The translations under genes and the position numbers were made by a program. Shown here in pieces: positions 1-10,939 of a stretch of 64,000 nucleotides of DNA. Source of the DNA: Sphagnum magellanicum (lineage: Eukaryota > Streptophyta > Sphagnopsida > Sphagnales > Sphagnaceae); the NCBI GenBank assembly GCA_021904315.1, contig CM038919.1, positions 2,480,001 through 2,544,000 on the forward strand. Direction: 5' to 3'. The notes under the pieces were generated by a model. It made no database searches, was not told the DNA's origin, and worked only from the letters and a program-made list of their open reading frames with translations. The number at the start of each line of letters is the position of its first letter. Within the stretch, counting starts at the first letter, position 1.

Positions 1-180
1 TTAATATAGGTCTAACCTAAAGCCTAAATAGTTTAAGCTAAGCTAGACTAAGTTAATTTACTTTTAGCATAAGAAAGCTTACAAAATTCATCTTAAGTCA
101 ACCTAAGGAGGTTTACGTTAACCTAGGCTAGGTTGGTAGGTAGTAAATAGGTTGACCTATGTCAACCTAGGGTGGCCTAA
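1..180. repeat. Degenerate CCTAA/CTAGG-rich tract
   Basis: Short variants of CCTAAG, ACCTAGG and GGTTGACCTA recur in both orientations. The same vocabulary recurs at about 320-350, 34.3-35.2 kb and 63.56-63.65 kb, so this is probably a dispersed low-complexity or satellite-like family. No coding capacity is visible. The unit length is not fixed, so the boundaries are approximate. Confidence 0.4.
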
Positions 181-245
181 TTTAATTTAAAAATAAAAAA
201 TTGATGTTCATAATTTTGTGTTTAATATTTTTAGTCTACAAAAAT

Positions 246-316
246 GTGGCATTGTAATGGCTGAAGACTTGAACCCCAAAATGGAGGTGAGGGGTTCGAG
301 TCCTTGTTCTTGCAAC
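246..316 (+). repeat. tRNA-derived SINE-like head (A and B boxes)
   Basis: A box A-like stretch at 247-260 (TGGCATTGTAATGG) is followed 46 nt later by a near-consensus box B at 293-303 (GGTTCGAGTCC), which is the spacing of an internal RNA polymerase III promoter. I could not fold a clean cloverleaf with a paired acceptor stem, so a SINE head or tRNA relic is more likely than a working tRNA gene. The 3' limit is not visible. Confidence 0.4.
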
Positions 317-1250
317 TTATAATATATAGGTTAGCTACGTTAGGTTAGGTTTAACTTTTGTTCATGTGTGATGATTCATGATTCAACATGTGTTTCATAG
401 ATTTTTGACACATCATCCATCCATCAAAGCATATTTTGTAACTATTCATTGAATAAAATGATTAGGTTGACATGGCATGCACTTTACACATCAAACCAAT
501 GTTAATGATGGCATGGAATTTCAATATTATAAAAAAATTTAAAAATCTTAGTTGATAAGATGACTAAGCTTTGCAATTATATGTCCTTTGTAACTAAATG
601 GGTGAAACGACATGGGTTTAGCAATTCAATAATCATTAACCATAAATGTCCTTTCTAATTAATACATAGTCATAAAAGTAAGTCACAAAACCCAAAATGT
701 GTTCTTGTGTGTTATATTGAAATAATTTATTAATTTATTGAATGTATAAATTGAATGTGCAAAAAATGGCCCTATATAGTATATATATGCACTTGTAAAT
801 ATGAATAAATTATAATAAATTATTAGCATGTGATAATATTTTGTTTATTGAATCCAATTTAAATTTAAATTTTTTAAATAATGATTTTCAAACAAATTAA
901 TGTTAACTTTAAAATTAAATATAGTTCAAATTATGTTTTGGACTCAAAAGCTTGGTTTACAAAAAGTGATGTACAAAAAATGATGAATTGTATGATGCAT
1001 GAAAAAAATGTGATGATATCATTCATTCATTTAAATCCTAAGTTGCATAATGAAGAGAGTAAAAACATTATTGGAATGTAAGCAAAAAGAAAATAATAAA
1101 CTACATTAATTGGGAAAATTCATTAGAAAGCAACATGCTACAAAAAAAATTATGGGCTTCAATTTCAATTTAAATATATTATTTAATCGACAAAAGAATA
1201 AAAAACTAGTGTTAAATTGATATGCTAAGAATAATAGTAAATATATTACA
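317..1250. other. AT-rich intergenic stretch, no gene seen
   Basis: AT-rich sequence without recognisable protein similarity. A 66-codon open frame at 881-1081 has the composition of random AT-rich DNA (Asn, Lys and Met rich) and I do not support it as a gene. Confidence 0.5.
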
Positions 1251-1254
1251 TTTT

Positions 1255-2003
1255 TTTCATTTTTGTTTTTGTATAGCATATTGTGTCACATTTATCACAA
1301 TAATTTTGAAATAACATATTATAATAAGGATTGCTCCAACTTATGCTTTTAATAGTCCCAAAAGGATTATGTTTCATGTAAGCTTCAACATTAAACCTAG
1401 ACAGGTGAAGAGATACCGGTAAGGAAGAACGATGGAGAACATGTAATCCCCATTACTACTTGCACCCTCAAACAATTCCAAAAATATAACACTACATGGA
1501 TCATTAAATATATATTTATATGGTGTATCATTAATAAGAAAAATGTTCCCAACATGGGTGTCAGGAAATTTTGAGAAAATATCAAGGTTCTTATGGAAAT
1601 TTGGTTTCTTAGGATGACTGAGAAGAAAATGATCATTTTTCTAAGACTCTTGTCCAAAACTTTCGATGGATCCAAAAAACAAAAAAAAAATCTTTAATTT
1701 TTTCCAAATATTTGTTGATGTTGTAACATTGTGTAGCGAACCAAATATAAACTTCAAATAGAAATAAATAACTTATTAGAAAATCTTTTAATCTAAGCTT
1801 ACGTGCACGTGTAAAATTGGTTTGCATACATGTACAAGAGCTCGAAGCCCACTTTGCCACCAAAACCCCATCAAGGTAAAAAAAATGGCATGCAAACAAT
1901 TCACCTCAACAAGAAAAGTTCTCCATAATTTGGATAAATTGTGAAGACTCAAAATAGAGGGGACATTATCTATACCCATTTTTGGAGGCGAAGAAACCTC
2001 CAT
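1255..2003 (-). pseudogene. Decayed FCP1/NIF-like HAD phosphatase domain remnant
   Basis: Read on the minus strand with frame changes, this shows fragments of an FCP1-homology (NIF) HAD phosphatase. About 1,840-1,890 gives a LDGVLVA stretch like the DxDGT/V nucleophile motif. About 1,720-1,760 gives EVYIWFATQ, like the family's E(V/I)xxWT/S strand. About 1,530-1,560 gives an IFLINDTPYK segment like the third HAD motif region. The tail near 1,255-1,380 continues as NPFGTIKSISWSNPYYNML and then a CDKC-type pair of cysteines. The residue where the nucleophilic Asp is expected reads Tyr, and at least two frameshifts break the frame, so it cannot be active. It lies directly beside the solo LTR at 2117 and may be the 3' end of the same gene whose remnants continue to about 5.8 kb. 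The family call is from remembered motifs only. The coding character is more secure than the family name. Confidence 0.4.
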
Positions 2004-2116
2004 TGCATTTTCGCAAATAACAAGAACAATTTAAAACCATCACCAAAATTGAAATAACCCATTTAAAACATAAAGTGCAATTCTCATAAATAAATTCAGA
2101 ATAAAAAAACAAAAAT

Positions 2117-3033
2117 TGTCGCAACCTTAATTTTAAGTTCGCAACCAAAGCGAGGGCTTGGAAAGGTGTAGGCTGAAAGTGCAACCCAAAAATCACATTC
2201 ACACTCCCAAGAATGCGAAAAAGTGTGTGAGCGAATGAGCCCACACACTCCCAAATGGACTTCCATTTTGAGAGTTGGAAACCCTATGGAGTCCCAAATT
2301 TTCAAAGAATAATTTGAAAGGTCAAAACTCATTGGATTGAAGACTTCCTTATACCATTGGAAAAAGTTCTTAAAAAGAAGATGTTTAAAATAAATTCTCA
2401 TGATCCATTTGAATATTTACAACACAAGTTATGGTCAAAAGAAGGGCCGGAAGTCAAAGTGTCAATTTGACTCCAGACCACTAAAAGTCAAGAATTGCCT
2501 TAAATGACATGTGTGTAAGTGGCATGCCACATATTGTTGGAAATCTCTTGATGATGACTACAACTTCGCTTTTGACCTCACCTCAATCAGATATTTTCAC
2601 AAGAAGTGATGGGCTTCCAAAGTGGCAAAAGTTTCAATTTCAAAAAATTTGGGACTCTCAACTTGGGAGTCCTAGGAAAAATGACATTTGGGTGCAGCCC
2701 CCATGGCTAGTCATAGAGAATAATATAAAAGGGAAGGTGGTGGCTTCTTCCAAGTTTGGGTCGTGGTGAGTATTATGAGTCCGTGTATGCCCGTGGTTCA
2801 TCCGTGCACCAAAAGTGCTTTGACTATGCACTAACCAACTTGTTGTTTGGTTTGTGCAAATTCATATGAATAATTGATTCACTTGTCACTCATTTTAGTC
2901 CCATCTCGAAATTCCAACACACCCTTCTTACCCTAAAATCCTACAAGTTAGAGAACGTACCCCAACTCCTTCTTTCGTTGTTTTCATTTTGAGACTCGCA
3001 TTTGAATCTTTCAAAGAGTTTGGGGGTGTGTCA
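2117..3033 (+). mobile_element. Solo LTR, copy 1 (CpG-depleted), TSD AAAAT
   Basis: 917-bp element starting TGTCGCAACC and ending GGTGTGTCA, that is TG...CA as in LTR retrotransposons. It is flanked by a perfect 5-bp target-site duplication AAAAT (2112-2116 and 3034-3038). It aligns along its length with the element at 4046-5043. A TATAAAA box at 2724-2730 matches TATAAG in copy 2 and suggests that transcription runs along the plus strand. Positions that are CG in copy 2 are mostly TG or CA here, the signature of methyl-cytosine deamination, so this copy is older or has been methylated longer. No internal retroelement genes adjoin it, so it is a solo LTR left by LTR-LTR recombination. Confidence 0.85.
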
Positions 3034-3038
3034 AAAAT

Positions 3039-3940
3039 GATTTCAATAATTATGAAAGAATTATTCACCTAGTCATGGGCTTTTTCAATAGATGATGGCA
3101 AACCAAACGAGCCATAATCTAGGCTTATAAGTTGCCAATAATCATCTCAACTTCCACAAGTAAAATTGACATTTTTCAAAAACCCAATGGAAATTTTCCA
3201 AACACCTTCAAGAGCAACAAACACTTCAATAATGAACGACTCAATATGATTTTGTTTACTCATTTTGCATTCAACGATTTGACAAAGATCAACTTGATCA
3301 TTTGAATGCAGAAAAAAGATAGTTAAAAATGACCACAAAATTCAAGAATAGTAAATAAAACATAGATCCAATAGGGAGAATTCTACAAAACCTTAAATGA
3401 CAATTAGAAAACTGAACTGTAACTATGAGAAGGTGGGAAAACAATCATTGATGCCTAGTGGCCGCTAGGTGTATGAGAAAAGAATTGAAATCCTCTTTGT
3501 TGTTAAACGAACAAAAGTAGAAATCCACATAGGCTTGTGACAAAGCAATGAAAGCATGACGGCCACCAAATGTACAATAGGAGAAACGAACGCCTAGTAA
3601 CCACAAGGCTACAAAAGCACAAAAACTCTTAGGGTGCTAACAACTTAAATGGAGGTTGGGAATTTAAAATTAAATGGATTTTAGGACTTGAAATTTTAGA
3701 AATTTGTTATCAAAACTATCACTCATAAGCATAAAAGAATAATGGATTTATTTTAAAAATTCTCCACTTTCCATCAAAGGAAAAACTTTTGATCATCATT
3801 ACATATTGATCAAGAAGGCAGTACATGAACACATCAACATCATTTTGTATTTTGCAATACGATTATGTACATTAAATAACGTAACAATATAACATAGCTA
3901 ACCCATATTTCCCTATGTGTAAAAATTACAATAATTATGA
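3039..3940. other. Spacer between two solo LTRs; possible coding remnant
   Basis: AT-rich. A 63-codon minus-strand frame at 3147-3338 could be an exon relic of the gene interrupted by the LTRs, but I recognise nothing in it. No RNA gene or repeat boundary was seen. Confidence 0.3.
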
Positions 3941-3946
3941 TTGGTT

Positions 3947-5375
3947 TTATAGTGGGCTCAAGGTATCCAAGGGTTCAATATCTTGCAATGTTTCATCAAT
4001 ATGTTCTTTTTCTTGCCCATCACCTTTGCCTTTCATAGTAGCATTTGTCGCAACCCTAGCTTTGGGCTCGCGACCAAGGCAAAGGGAATTGCAAGGGTGC
4101 GGGCCAAAGGGAAGCCCGGGAGTTAAGCCAAAAGGAAGCCCGGGAGCTAAGGCAAAAAGAAGCCCGAGACCTAAGGCAAGAGGAAGCCCGGGAGTCACAT
4201 CACATACTCCCGGGAATGTTAGAAAGTGTGAGGGAGTGAACCCTCACACTCCCAAGGCAACTCCCACTTTGGGAGATGGAGTCCCGGTGGACTCCCGAAA
4301 TTTTAGAGAGCGATTTCAGGGGTCAAACCTCAATGGATTGTGGCGTTCTTTATATCATGGGAAAACTCTTGAAGCGTAGATATCTAAAATGGGCTCGCAT
4401 TGCTCATTTGAACATCTGAAACACAAGTTATGGCCAAAAGAAGGGTCGGGAGTCGAATTCCCGGGAGTCTGCCAGTTTTGACTCCCGACGACTAAAAGTC
4501 GGGAATCGACCCGAAATACTTGGTTGCAGAGAACGTGCGACATACCGTTGGAAAGGTCTCGACGAGACCTACAACTTTGCTTCAGACTGCATCGCGATCC
4601 GAGGTCTGCTCGCAAAGTTATGGGGCTCCAAAGTCCCGGGAGTCCCATTTGGCGCGATTTCGGGACTCCCACTCGGGAGTCCCAGGAAAAATAGCCATTT
4701 GGATGTAGCCTCCGTGGAGAGCTGCAGAGTATACTATAAGGGGGAAGGTGGTGGCTTCCCCCAAGTCCGGGCCGTGGTGAGTCTTGTGTGTCCGTGTTGC
4801 CCGTGGCTCGTCCTAGCACCAAGTGTGCTCTAACTTTGCACTAACCACTTTGTGTGGGTTGTGTGCAGGCCCGTGTGAGTGACTAAAGCTTGTCAACTCT
4901 TCCTAGTCCCATCCCAGAGCTCCAACCCGCCCCTCTACCCCTCAAAGGGTTGTGAGCTAGGGAGCGTGCTCCGACTCCTCCTTATTCCGCTGCTTTCTAC
5001 TTGGGCTCACATTTGAGTCCCTTGAGGAGTTGGGGGTGCGTCAGCATTGGCGAATGATGCAATTGAAATATGAACACTTAAAGAGTTCAAAGATGCCAAC
5101 AAGTCTTCATCAACTTACATTCACATTGCTCAGGTCAGCTTCAGTGTCCTGAGTCTCTAATAGGGAATTATTTTTCTTTGCCTTCTTTTTAAACGCCTTG
5201 CTTTTGGTTGTGGACAACCTTGCAAATCTTTTCTCCCTTTCGGACATAGCCTAGCTTACCATTGTCAACCGATGGTGGAAGAGTAGGAATTTCTCACATT
5301 CAAGGCTTGTGAATCATCTTCCCCTTTGTTCCCTCCAAAGCCTTCTTCATCATTAACATCAACGTCAATTGTTTA
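3947..5375 (-). pseudogene. Unknown coding remnant split by the solo LTR
   Basis: On the minus strand, a lysine-rich segment (about 5,170-5,250, containing STTKSKAFKKKAKKNN, similar to a nuclear-localisation signal) and an acidic segment lie upstream of the LTR at 4046-5043. When the LTR and one copy of its GCATT duplication are removed, a frame beginning DEDLLASLNSLS (about 5,110) continues without a stop across the junction into KGKGDGQEKEHIDETLQDIE and ends at a stop at about 3,947. A one-base shift near a GTAAGT at about 5,115 separates the lysine-rich part from this frame, which could be a real splice donor or decay. Further minus-strand open sequence at 5522-5806 may belong to it. I do not recognise the protein. 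The smooth frame across the empty site is the main reason to believe it once coded. Confidence 0.4.
4046..5043 (+). mobile_element. Solo LTR, copy 2 (CpG-rich), TSD GCATT
   Basis: 998-bp element starting TGTCGCAACC and ending GGTGCGTCA, flanked by a perfect 5-bp duplication GCATT (4041-4045 and 5044-5048). Compared with copy 1 it keeps many CG dinucleotides and CCCGGG sites, so it inserted more recently or escaped deamination. A TATAAG box lies at 4735-4740 on the plus strand, followed by a GGGGAAGGTGGTGGCTTC segment shared with copy 1. A short extra section (about 4,100-4,195) consists of imperfect repeats of AAGCCCGGGAG(T/C) and AAGGCAA and is missing from copy 1. It interrupts a minus-strand reading frame. 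Confidence 0.88.
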
Positions 5376-6300
5376 CACACCTTTTGTGATGCGAAGGACT
5401 TGTTCATCCCCACTAGTTGTGACATTTTTTATAGCCGCACCAGAAACCATCCGAAGACACATTAAAAGCAATGATTTCACATCGATTTCTATCAAGATTA
5501 TAAGTGATAATTTCCAAAACTTTACATTTGTTTTCTTGTTTTCTCAACAAAAAATGATTTTACCAATCTGAAAATAAACAAAATGCAAAATGAATAGAAA
5601 CTCAAACAGACATATAGACATACCAAGTAGACATATGTCATGACACCTCCCTCGAAGATGTTAAAGCACACCATGATGTTACATAAAATGGGCTCCAAAT
5701 TTTTTGCAAGGGCCTCTAGGCAAATCTCATTTCTATAAAGTCGCCAATCTTCAACAAAAGTGGACATTACGTTTTCAATGATTAAAAATAGTTTTTTGCT
5801 CCCCAAAATATCAACCTACACTAACTTCCTGACCCGTCCAAAAAAAAGGTAGACATAGTAAAACACATGTTCTTTCATAAGGCTTGGGAGAGAAACTGGA
5901 ACCTCTCTTATTCTTACCATGTATAAGCCATGTGGAAAAATTAAATAATATTATGTTTTTTATTCAAAATTTTGTCAAAATAAATAAGTAAGTGGATACT
6001 AAAATTTACTAATAAAATGCAAGAACAAGTCTTTTTGAATTCTTTTTACATTGCGAATAACATTGTTTTAAAAATATTTTTGGGTATTTTTATTCATTAA
6101 ATTTACTTTTTTTAATTCATATTTTTTCATGTTATATTCATGGATTCTATTTTAATTAAGTATATCCCAAAACTTCAATGCAATTTTAATTTACCATTTC
6201 AAAACACAAAAGGTAAGTAGTGATTATGATTAATAATGGTACATGTTGGTGTGATTACATTCATTATGACACAAGGTGGTAAAAATTGAAAGTAAACTTT
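5376..6300. other. Intergenic with doubtful minus-strand coding relic
   Basis: A 94-codon minus-strand frame at 5522-5806 contains EALAKNLEPILCNIMVCFN and could be an exon relic of the adjacent broken gene, but I recognise no family. Beyond 5,830 the DNA is featureless and AT-rich. Confidence 0.3.
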
Positions 6301-6302
6301 GA

Positions 6303-7745
6303 ATCCTAAATCCTAGTAATCAATTCTAATGCTTAAATTTTAAACCCTAGATTCAAAACCTTAAACCCTACTCAAAATGCTAAACCCCAAATGCTAATAT
6401 TCAATTTTAATGCTTAAATTTAAACCTTAGATTCAAAAACCTAAACCCTAAATGCTAGTAATCAATTCTAATGCTTGAATTTTAAACCTTTAATTCAAAA
6501 CCTTAAACCCTAAACTCAAATACCTAAACCTTATACTTAAAACCTTAAACCCTGAACTAAAAACCTTAAACCTTAAACCTTAAACTAGTTACATTAAGCT
6601 CAATCTATCCATTACCCTAAACAATAAACTTTACATATAATTTGGCGGGTCTATGAATTCATTAAAGTTTCAAAAAATATTTTGTTGTGTTTCATGGCTT
6701 GTTGAAGTTATCATCATGATTATTTTTAAAACTTTCATTTATTTGTTTTAATTACATGTAAATTATGATTTTTGCTTTTCTTTTAGTTATAAACCAAACC
6801 AAACCACACTTAGAGGTTTAAAAACTTACTATCACCATAATCATAATAATCAATACCCTAAAGCCTAAACCCTATGCATCAAAACTTTGAACCCTTTACA
6901 TCAAAACCTTAAACCTTATGCATCAAAACCTTGAACCTTAAACATGAAAACATTAAACCTTGTACCGTCGACCTTAAATCAAAACCCTGAACCTTATACA
7001 TCAAAATGTTAAACCTTAAATCAAAACCTTAAACCCCATATATCAAAACATTAAACCTTATATTGTAAACCCTAAATCAAAACCCTGAACCTTACGCATG
7101 AAAACCTTGAACCTTCCATCAAAATGTTAAACCTTATAATCTAAAACTTAAATCACCAAATTGAAGTCTATGACATTCCCATCTATTTGATTCATTGTTC
7201 AATGTTCATTTTTCTAAAATTATGTCATGAATAAATAATATCTTAATGCTAGTAATCAATTCTAAAGTTTAAACCCAAAACCCTAAAATCAAAACCTCCA
7301 AACTCCAACATGGAATTTTGAAATTTAAAGCTTAAACCCTAAATTCAAAACCTCCAAACTCTAAACTGTAAACATGTAAATCTTAACCTCAAAACCCTAA
7401 ACCCCTACTCCTAAACCCTAAATGTTAATAATCAATTTTAAAGCTTAAAGCTTGGATTCAAAACCCTAAATTCAAAACCTTAAACCCTAGACTCAAAACC
7501 CTAAACCTTAGACTCAAAAACCTAAACCTCTAATTAAAAACCCTAAACCCTTAACTCAAAACTCAAAACCTTAGATTCAGAAACCTAAACCCTAAACCAA
7601 TTACCCTAGGCTCAAACCATTACCTTAAATAATAAACTTTGCATATAATTTGGTGGGTTTATGAATTTATTAATATTTTCAAAACCTTAAATGCTTAAAG
7701 TTGAAACCTTAAACCTTAGTATTTAATTCAAAACCTTAATATGTC
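6303..7745. repeat. Degenerate telomere-type AAACCCTAAA array
   Basis: Dozens of variants of AAACCCTAAA, AAAACCTTAAACC and AAACCTTAGACTC recur with spacing of about 14-20 bp, in three blocks (about 6,303-6,620, 6,850-7,160 and 7,255-7,740). The core CCCTAAA is the canonical plant telomere unit, but units are interspersed with TTCAAAA and CATCAAAACCTT linkers, so this is a diverged interstitial array and not a telomere. A landmark AATAAACTTTRCATATAATT at 6623 recurs at 7631, so about 1 kb has been tandemly duplicated. Stray units occur near 33.69 kb. Confidence 0.6.
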
Positions 7746-7749
7746 ATAA

Positions 7750-10050
7750 ACCAAATGTAGATCATGTTAAAATGTTCAATATTTGAAATTAATTCAATAT
7801 ATTTGGGTTTAAACATGGTAGAGTGGACCAAAAAGTGTTTCCATTGAATTTTTACGAGTAGAAAACAAAATTTGAAAAACCTTAATACAATAGAAGTAGG
7901 TGACAAGTAGGAATAGAATTAACAAGTTAATGTTGTGTTCATTCTATTTCTACATTAAATGTTAATTATATTTTGATTTTATTATGATTTTTTGAAATTT
8001 CAATCTATTTTGCAAGTTGTGACATCTACTTGATTTTGATGAATATATACAAGTCTATTTTAAACATGTGGTTGTAAAATATAGTTCTAGCAAAGTCAAT
8101 GAACTTCATATAATTAAACATTAAAGTAAATAATATTTCTAAATTCAATATACCAAGGCCTAGATGATGGCCATTTTCCACTTATGTTGCAAGGTAATTT
8201 TCTAATCTACTTTACCATACTTTTGCCCATTCATAATATGTTAGCTCATATGTGTAATCAAATCAACAATAACAATTTGCATCAATTACTTTGTTTCCCA
8301 TATAAATCACAAGTATGGATTGGTATAAGAACATATTGTACTTCATCTCCATAACTTTACAAATTGTGACCTTAATCAACCCACCACATTTTCATATCAA
8401 GGTGTTTGCACACTATGATGACCTTATATGGACATCACAATGGTAGTTTTTCTTGTATTTATTAAAACAGAAGAAAATATATTAAATAAAATTCATTGAA
8501 ATAATAAAAAAAGAAACTCATTTATCTAAAGCTATCATAATCAACCTTCCAAGAATGAAAAAATCAAATAAAAATCATGGATGGTTAATAAGTAATGGAC
8601 TTTTGGATTTTGCCCACACTTTTTGTCACACTTGCAAACCATGGATATGGAGTTTTATCTTACAATGTGTTTATCTAATATATTTGAAACTTTGGGATAC
8701 TAGATGAATTATGTTTTAGAAATTAAAGATCCATTGAGTGAATGGAATGTGATTTTGATTTATTATGTTATGAACTTTTTAAAATTCAAAAAACTATAAT
8801 TATTTTAAAAATCCTTTTAAACATTTCTTTAAAAAATTCTATGATATTTTTGTTTATAGCATCATGTTTTGAAATTCAAGATGGAAAAAAATGCTACTTT
8901 CAATATCATTTAAATATTCATATTTTTAACTAGTTTTCAACTACAATGTAAAAGGATTTTGAAAAGGGATTTTAATCCATTGAAATTGTGACACCCTAAT
9001 GTGTTTTTGCCCATCATGAAAAATAATGTTAATTATTAAATATATTTATGAACATATCGAATTCAAAAAAAATTGCATATACAAATTTTGATTTGCCTCT
9101 TCTATTTCATATTTTGTGTAAAATAAACAACCCATGTGTGGAGGACATTAAAGAATATGGGGTTACTTATTCAACTACCACCTCATCATAAACCTCTTAT
9201 TTTTTTAATGGACCCATTGTAAGGCTTCATTTTACACATGACTATCCTTCCTAGAAAAAAAAGTCAATATATTATGTTTATTCCTAGAGTGGAAGGGAAA
9301 TAACACATGTTTAATTAGTTTAAGATTTTACAAAAGTTTGAAAATCCAAAAGATAATTTGACAATGTTATATTTATTCAAACTTTCAATTAAAAATCACT
9401 TGGTGGGCACCAAGACTAGAAGGAAATGTTCACAACAAAGAACAAAATTTAACCTTGTGGGAATGTGCTCAAATCTATTCATGAAGGAAAAAATAAAGTT
9501 CATAAACAATAATATGTAGGATTGTTGATCATGATTTATTATAGCAGGAGTAAGATTTGATTTGAAAAATAAAGTGTGAGACTCACATTGTATAAAAGGT
9601 CTAATGTTATATGATATCAAATTTTGAAAGAAAAAACTTCAAAGTTGTGAACTAATTTTTTCTTTGGGGGATGAGTTGAAATCATGAGCTTATGATGATG
9701 ATGATGAGTAGTTTGATGATGAAAATAACATGGCGCAAGTGTTGCAATGTTGGCTTAAAAAATCATAGATTCAACTACATGTTGAGTTAAAAACAAATCA
9801 AATTGTGCAAATGTTTTATTTCCCATAAATGTTGCTGATAAAAAAATAAATAATAGCTATGAAAAATAGAACATTTCCATAATTTGATCCATTTTTAGCT
9901 CAACAATGTAATTCAATCTATAATATAACTTTAGTCATCATTGCAACATGTGGGCCAAGTTGTTAAGTTGTTATTCTTAAGAAGAATTTGCAACCTTAAA
10001 CTCAAAACCCTAAACCATGACCTCGAACCCCTTTGAACTTTAAATCCCCT
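7750..10050. other. AT-rich intergenic, no gene seen
   Basis: No similarity recognised on either strand. The small open frames at 8742-8933 (plus) and 9396-9620 (minus) look like chance frames in AT-rich DNA. A run of GATGAT near 9,695-9,720 is a trivial microsatellite. Confidence 0.5.
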
Positions 10051-10056
10051 TCATTG

Positions 10057-10936
10057 TTTGATCCACATATGTATATGGTTTCAACTTATTAACATTGACC
10101 AATACTTGGTTTGGTTCAAAATTATTAACACAATAGTAAGAACAATATTATTGGGTAAGCAATATTATACCTTGAATGGACCAAACCATCTTTTCTTGAA
10201 TTTGCCCAAATATGTGTTTTCTCCTTTGGGTAACCATAAAACATAATCTCCAAATTGGAACTTCTTAGTATTTTTCTGTTGACTCCATAGAAATTTGTTC
10301 CATTGGTTGGCTCCCACATTGTTCCAAGTTTCCAATTTGTTCTCCTATGACTTTTCCAATTTTGTAATTCTAGTTGTTAGCATTCTAGTGGGTTTTGCAT
10401 CTCTGTGATCCCCACTAATAGTTGATAAAACATATTTTGTTAGCATTAGAGGATGTAAACCATAGATTAATTGATAAGGTGTATAACTTGTTACCACCTT
10501 GTAAACAATCCTATATGAAAACAAAATTGTAGACAAATGTTCATCCTAGTTTGTTCTTTTCTCATTAACCGACTTGGTTAATAATCTACCAATGACTTTA
10601 ATACTAGACTTTGCTTGTCCATCTCCTTATGGATAATATGTAGTAGAACTAACATGCTTGAAGAGAAACCGTTCTGTTAGATGTTTTGTTATGTCATCAA
10701 TGAAATGTACCCTTTGATATGTAACTGTGGTCAATGGACATCCAAATTTGGTCAGAATATACCCATACATGAATATGGTTGTAACTGCTGTAGTATTGGT
10801 TTTGAGCACCTTTGCCTCTACCCACTTGGTTGTATAATCTATAGCTATCAAAATATATTTGTTTCATGTTAGTCTTCTTGCTAGTTTTATTAAACCTATA
10901 AAATTTAGACCCCACTTCATAAAAGGTAATTGCCAT
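10057..10936 (-). mobile_element. Ty3/gypsy polyprotein remnant (integrase and C-terminal tail)
   Basis: In transcription order on the minus strand: a segment equivalent to the WGxxFIGPI approach to the integrase (about 10,900-10,930); the core with [13 protein letters not shown] (about 10,820-10,850) carrying the first catalytic Asp; [11 protein letters not shown] (about 10,715-10,750), where the second catalytic Asp is replaced by Tyr (codon at 10717-10719); STTYYP (about 10,630); YTPYQLIYGLHPLM (about 10,435-10,480); a post-integrase stretch with YVLWLPK-like residues and KDGLVHSRY (about 10,150-10,260); and a terminal FEPNQVLVNVNKLKPYTYV (about 10,055-10,110), typical of plant gypsy polyprotein ends. 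Frameshifts and in-frame stops break it and no LTRs were found, so it is a dead internal fragment. Confidence 0.8.
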
Positions 10937-10939
10937 TTT

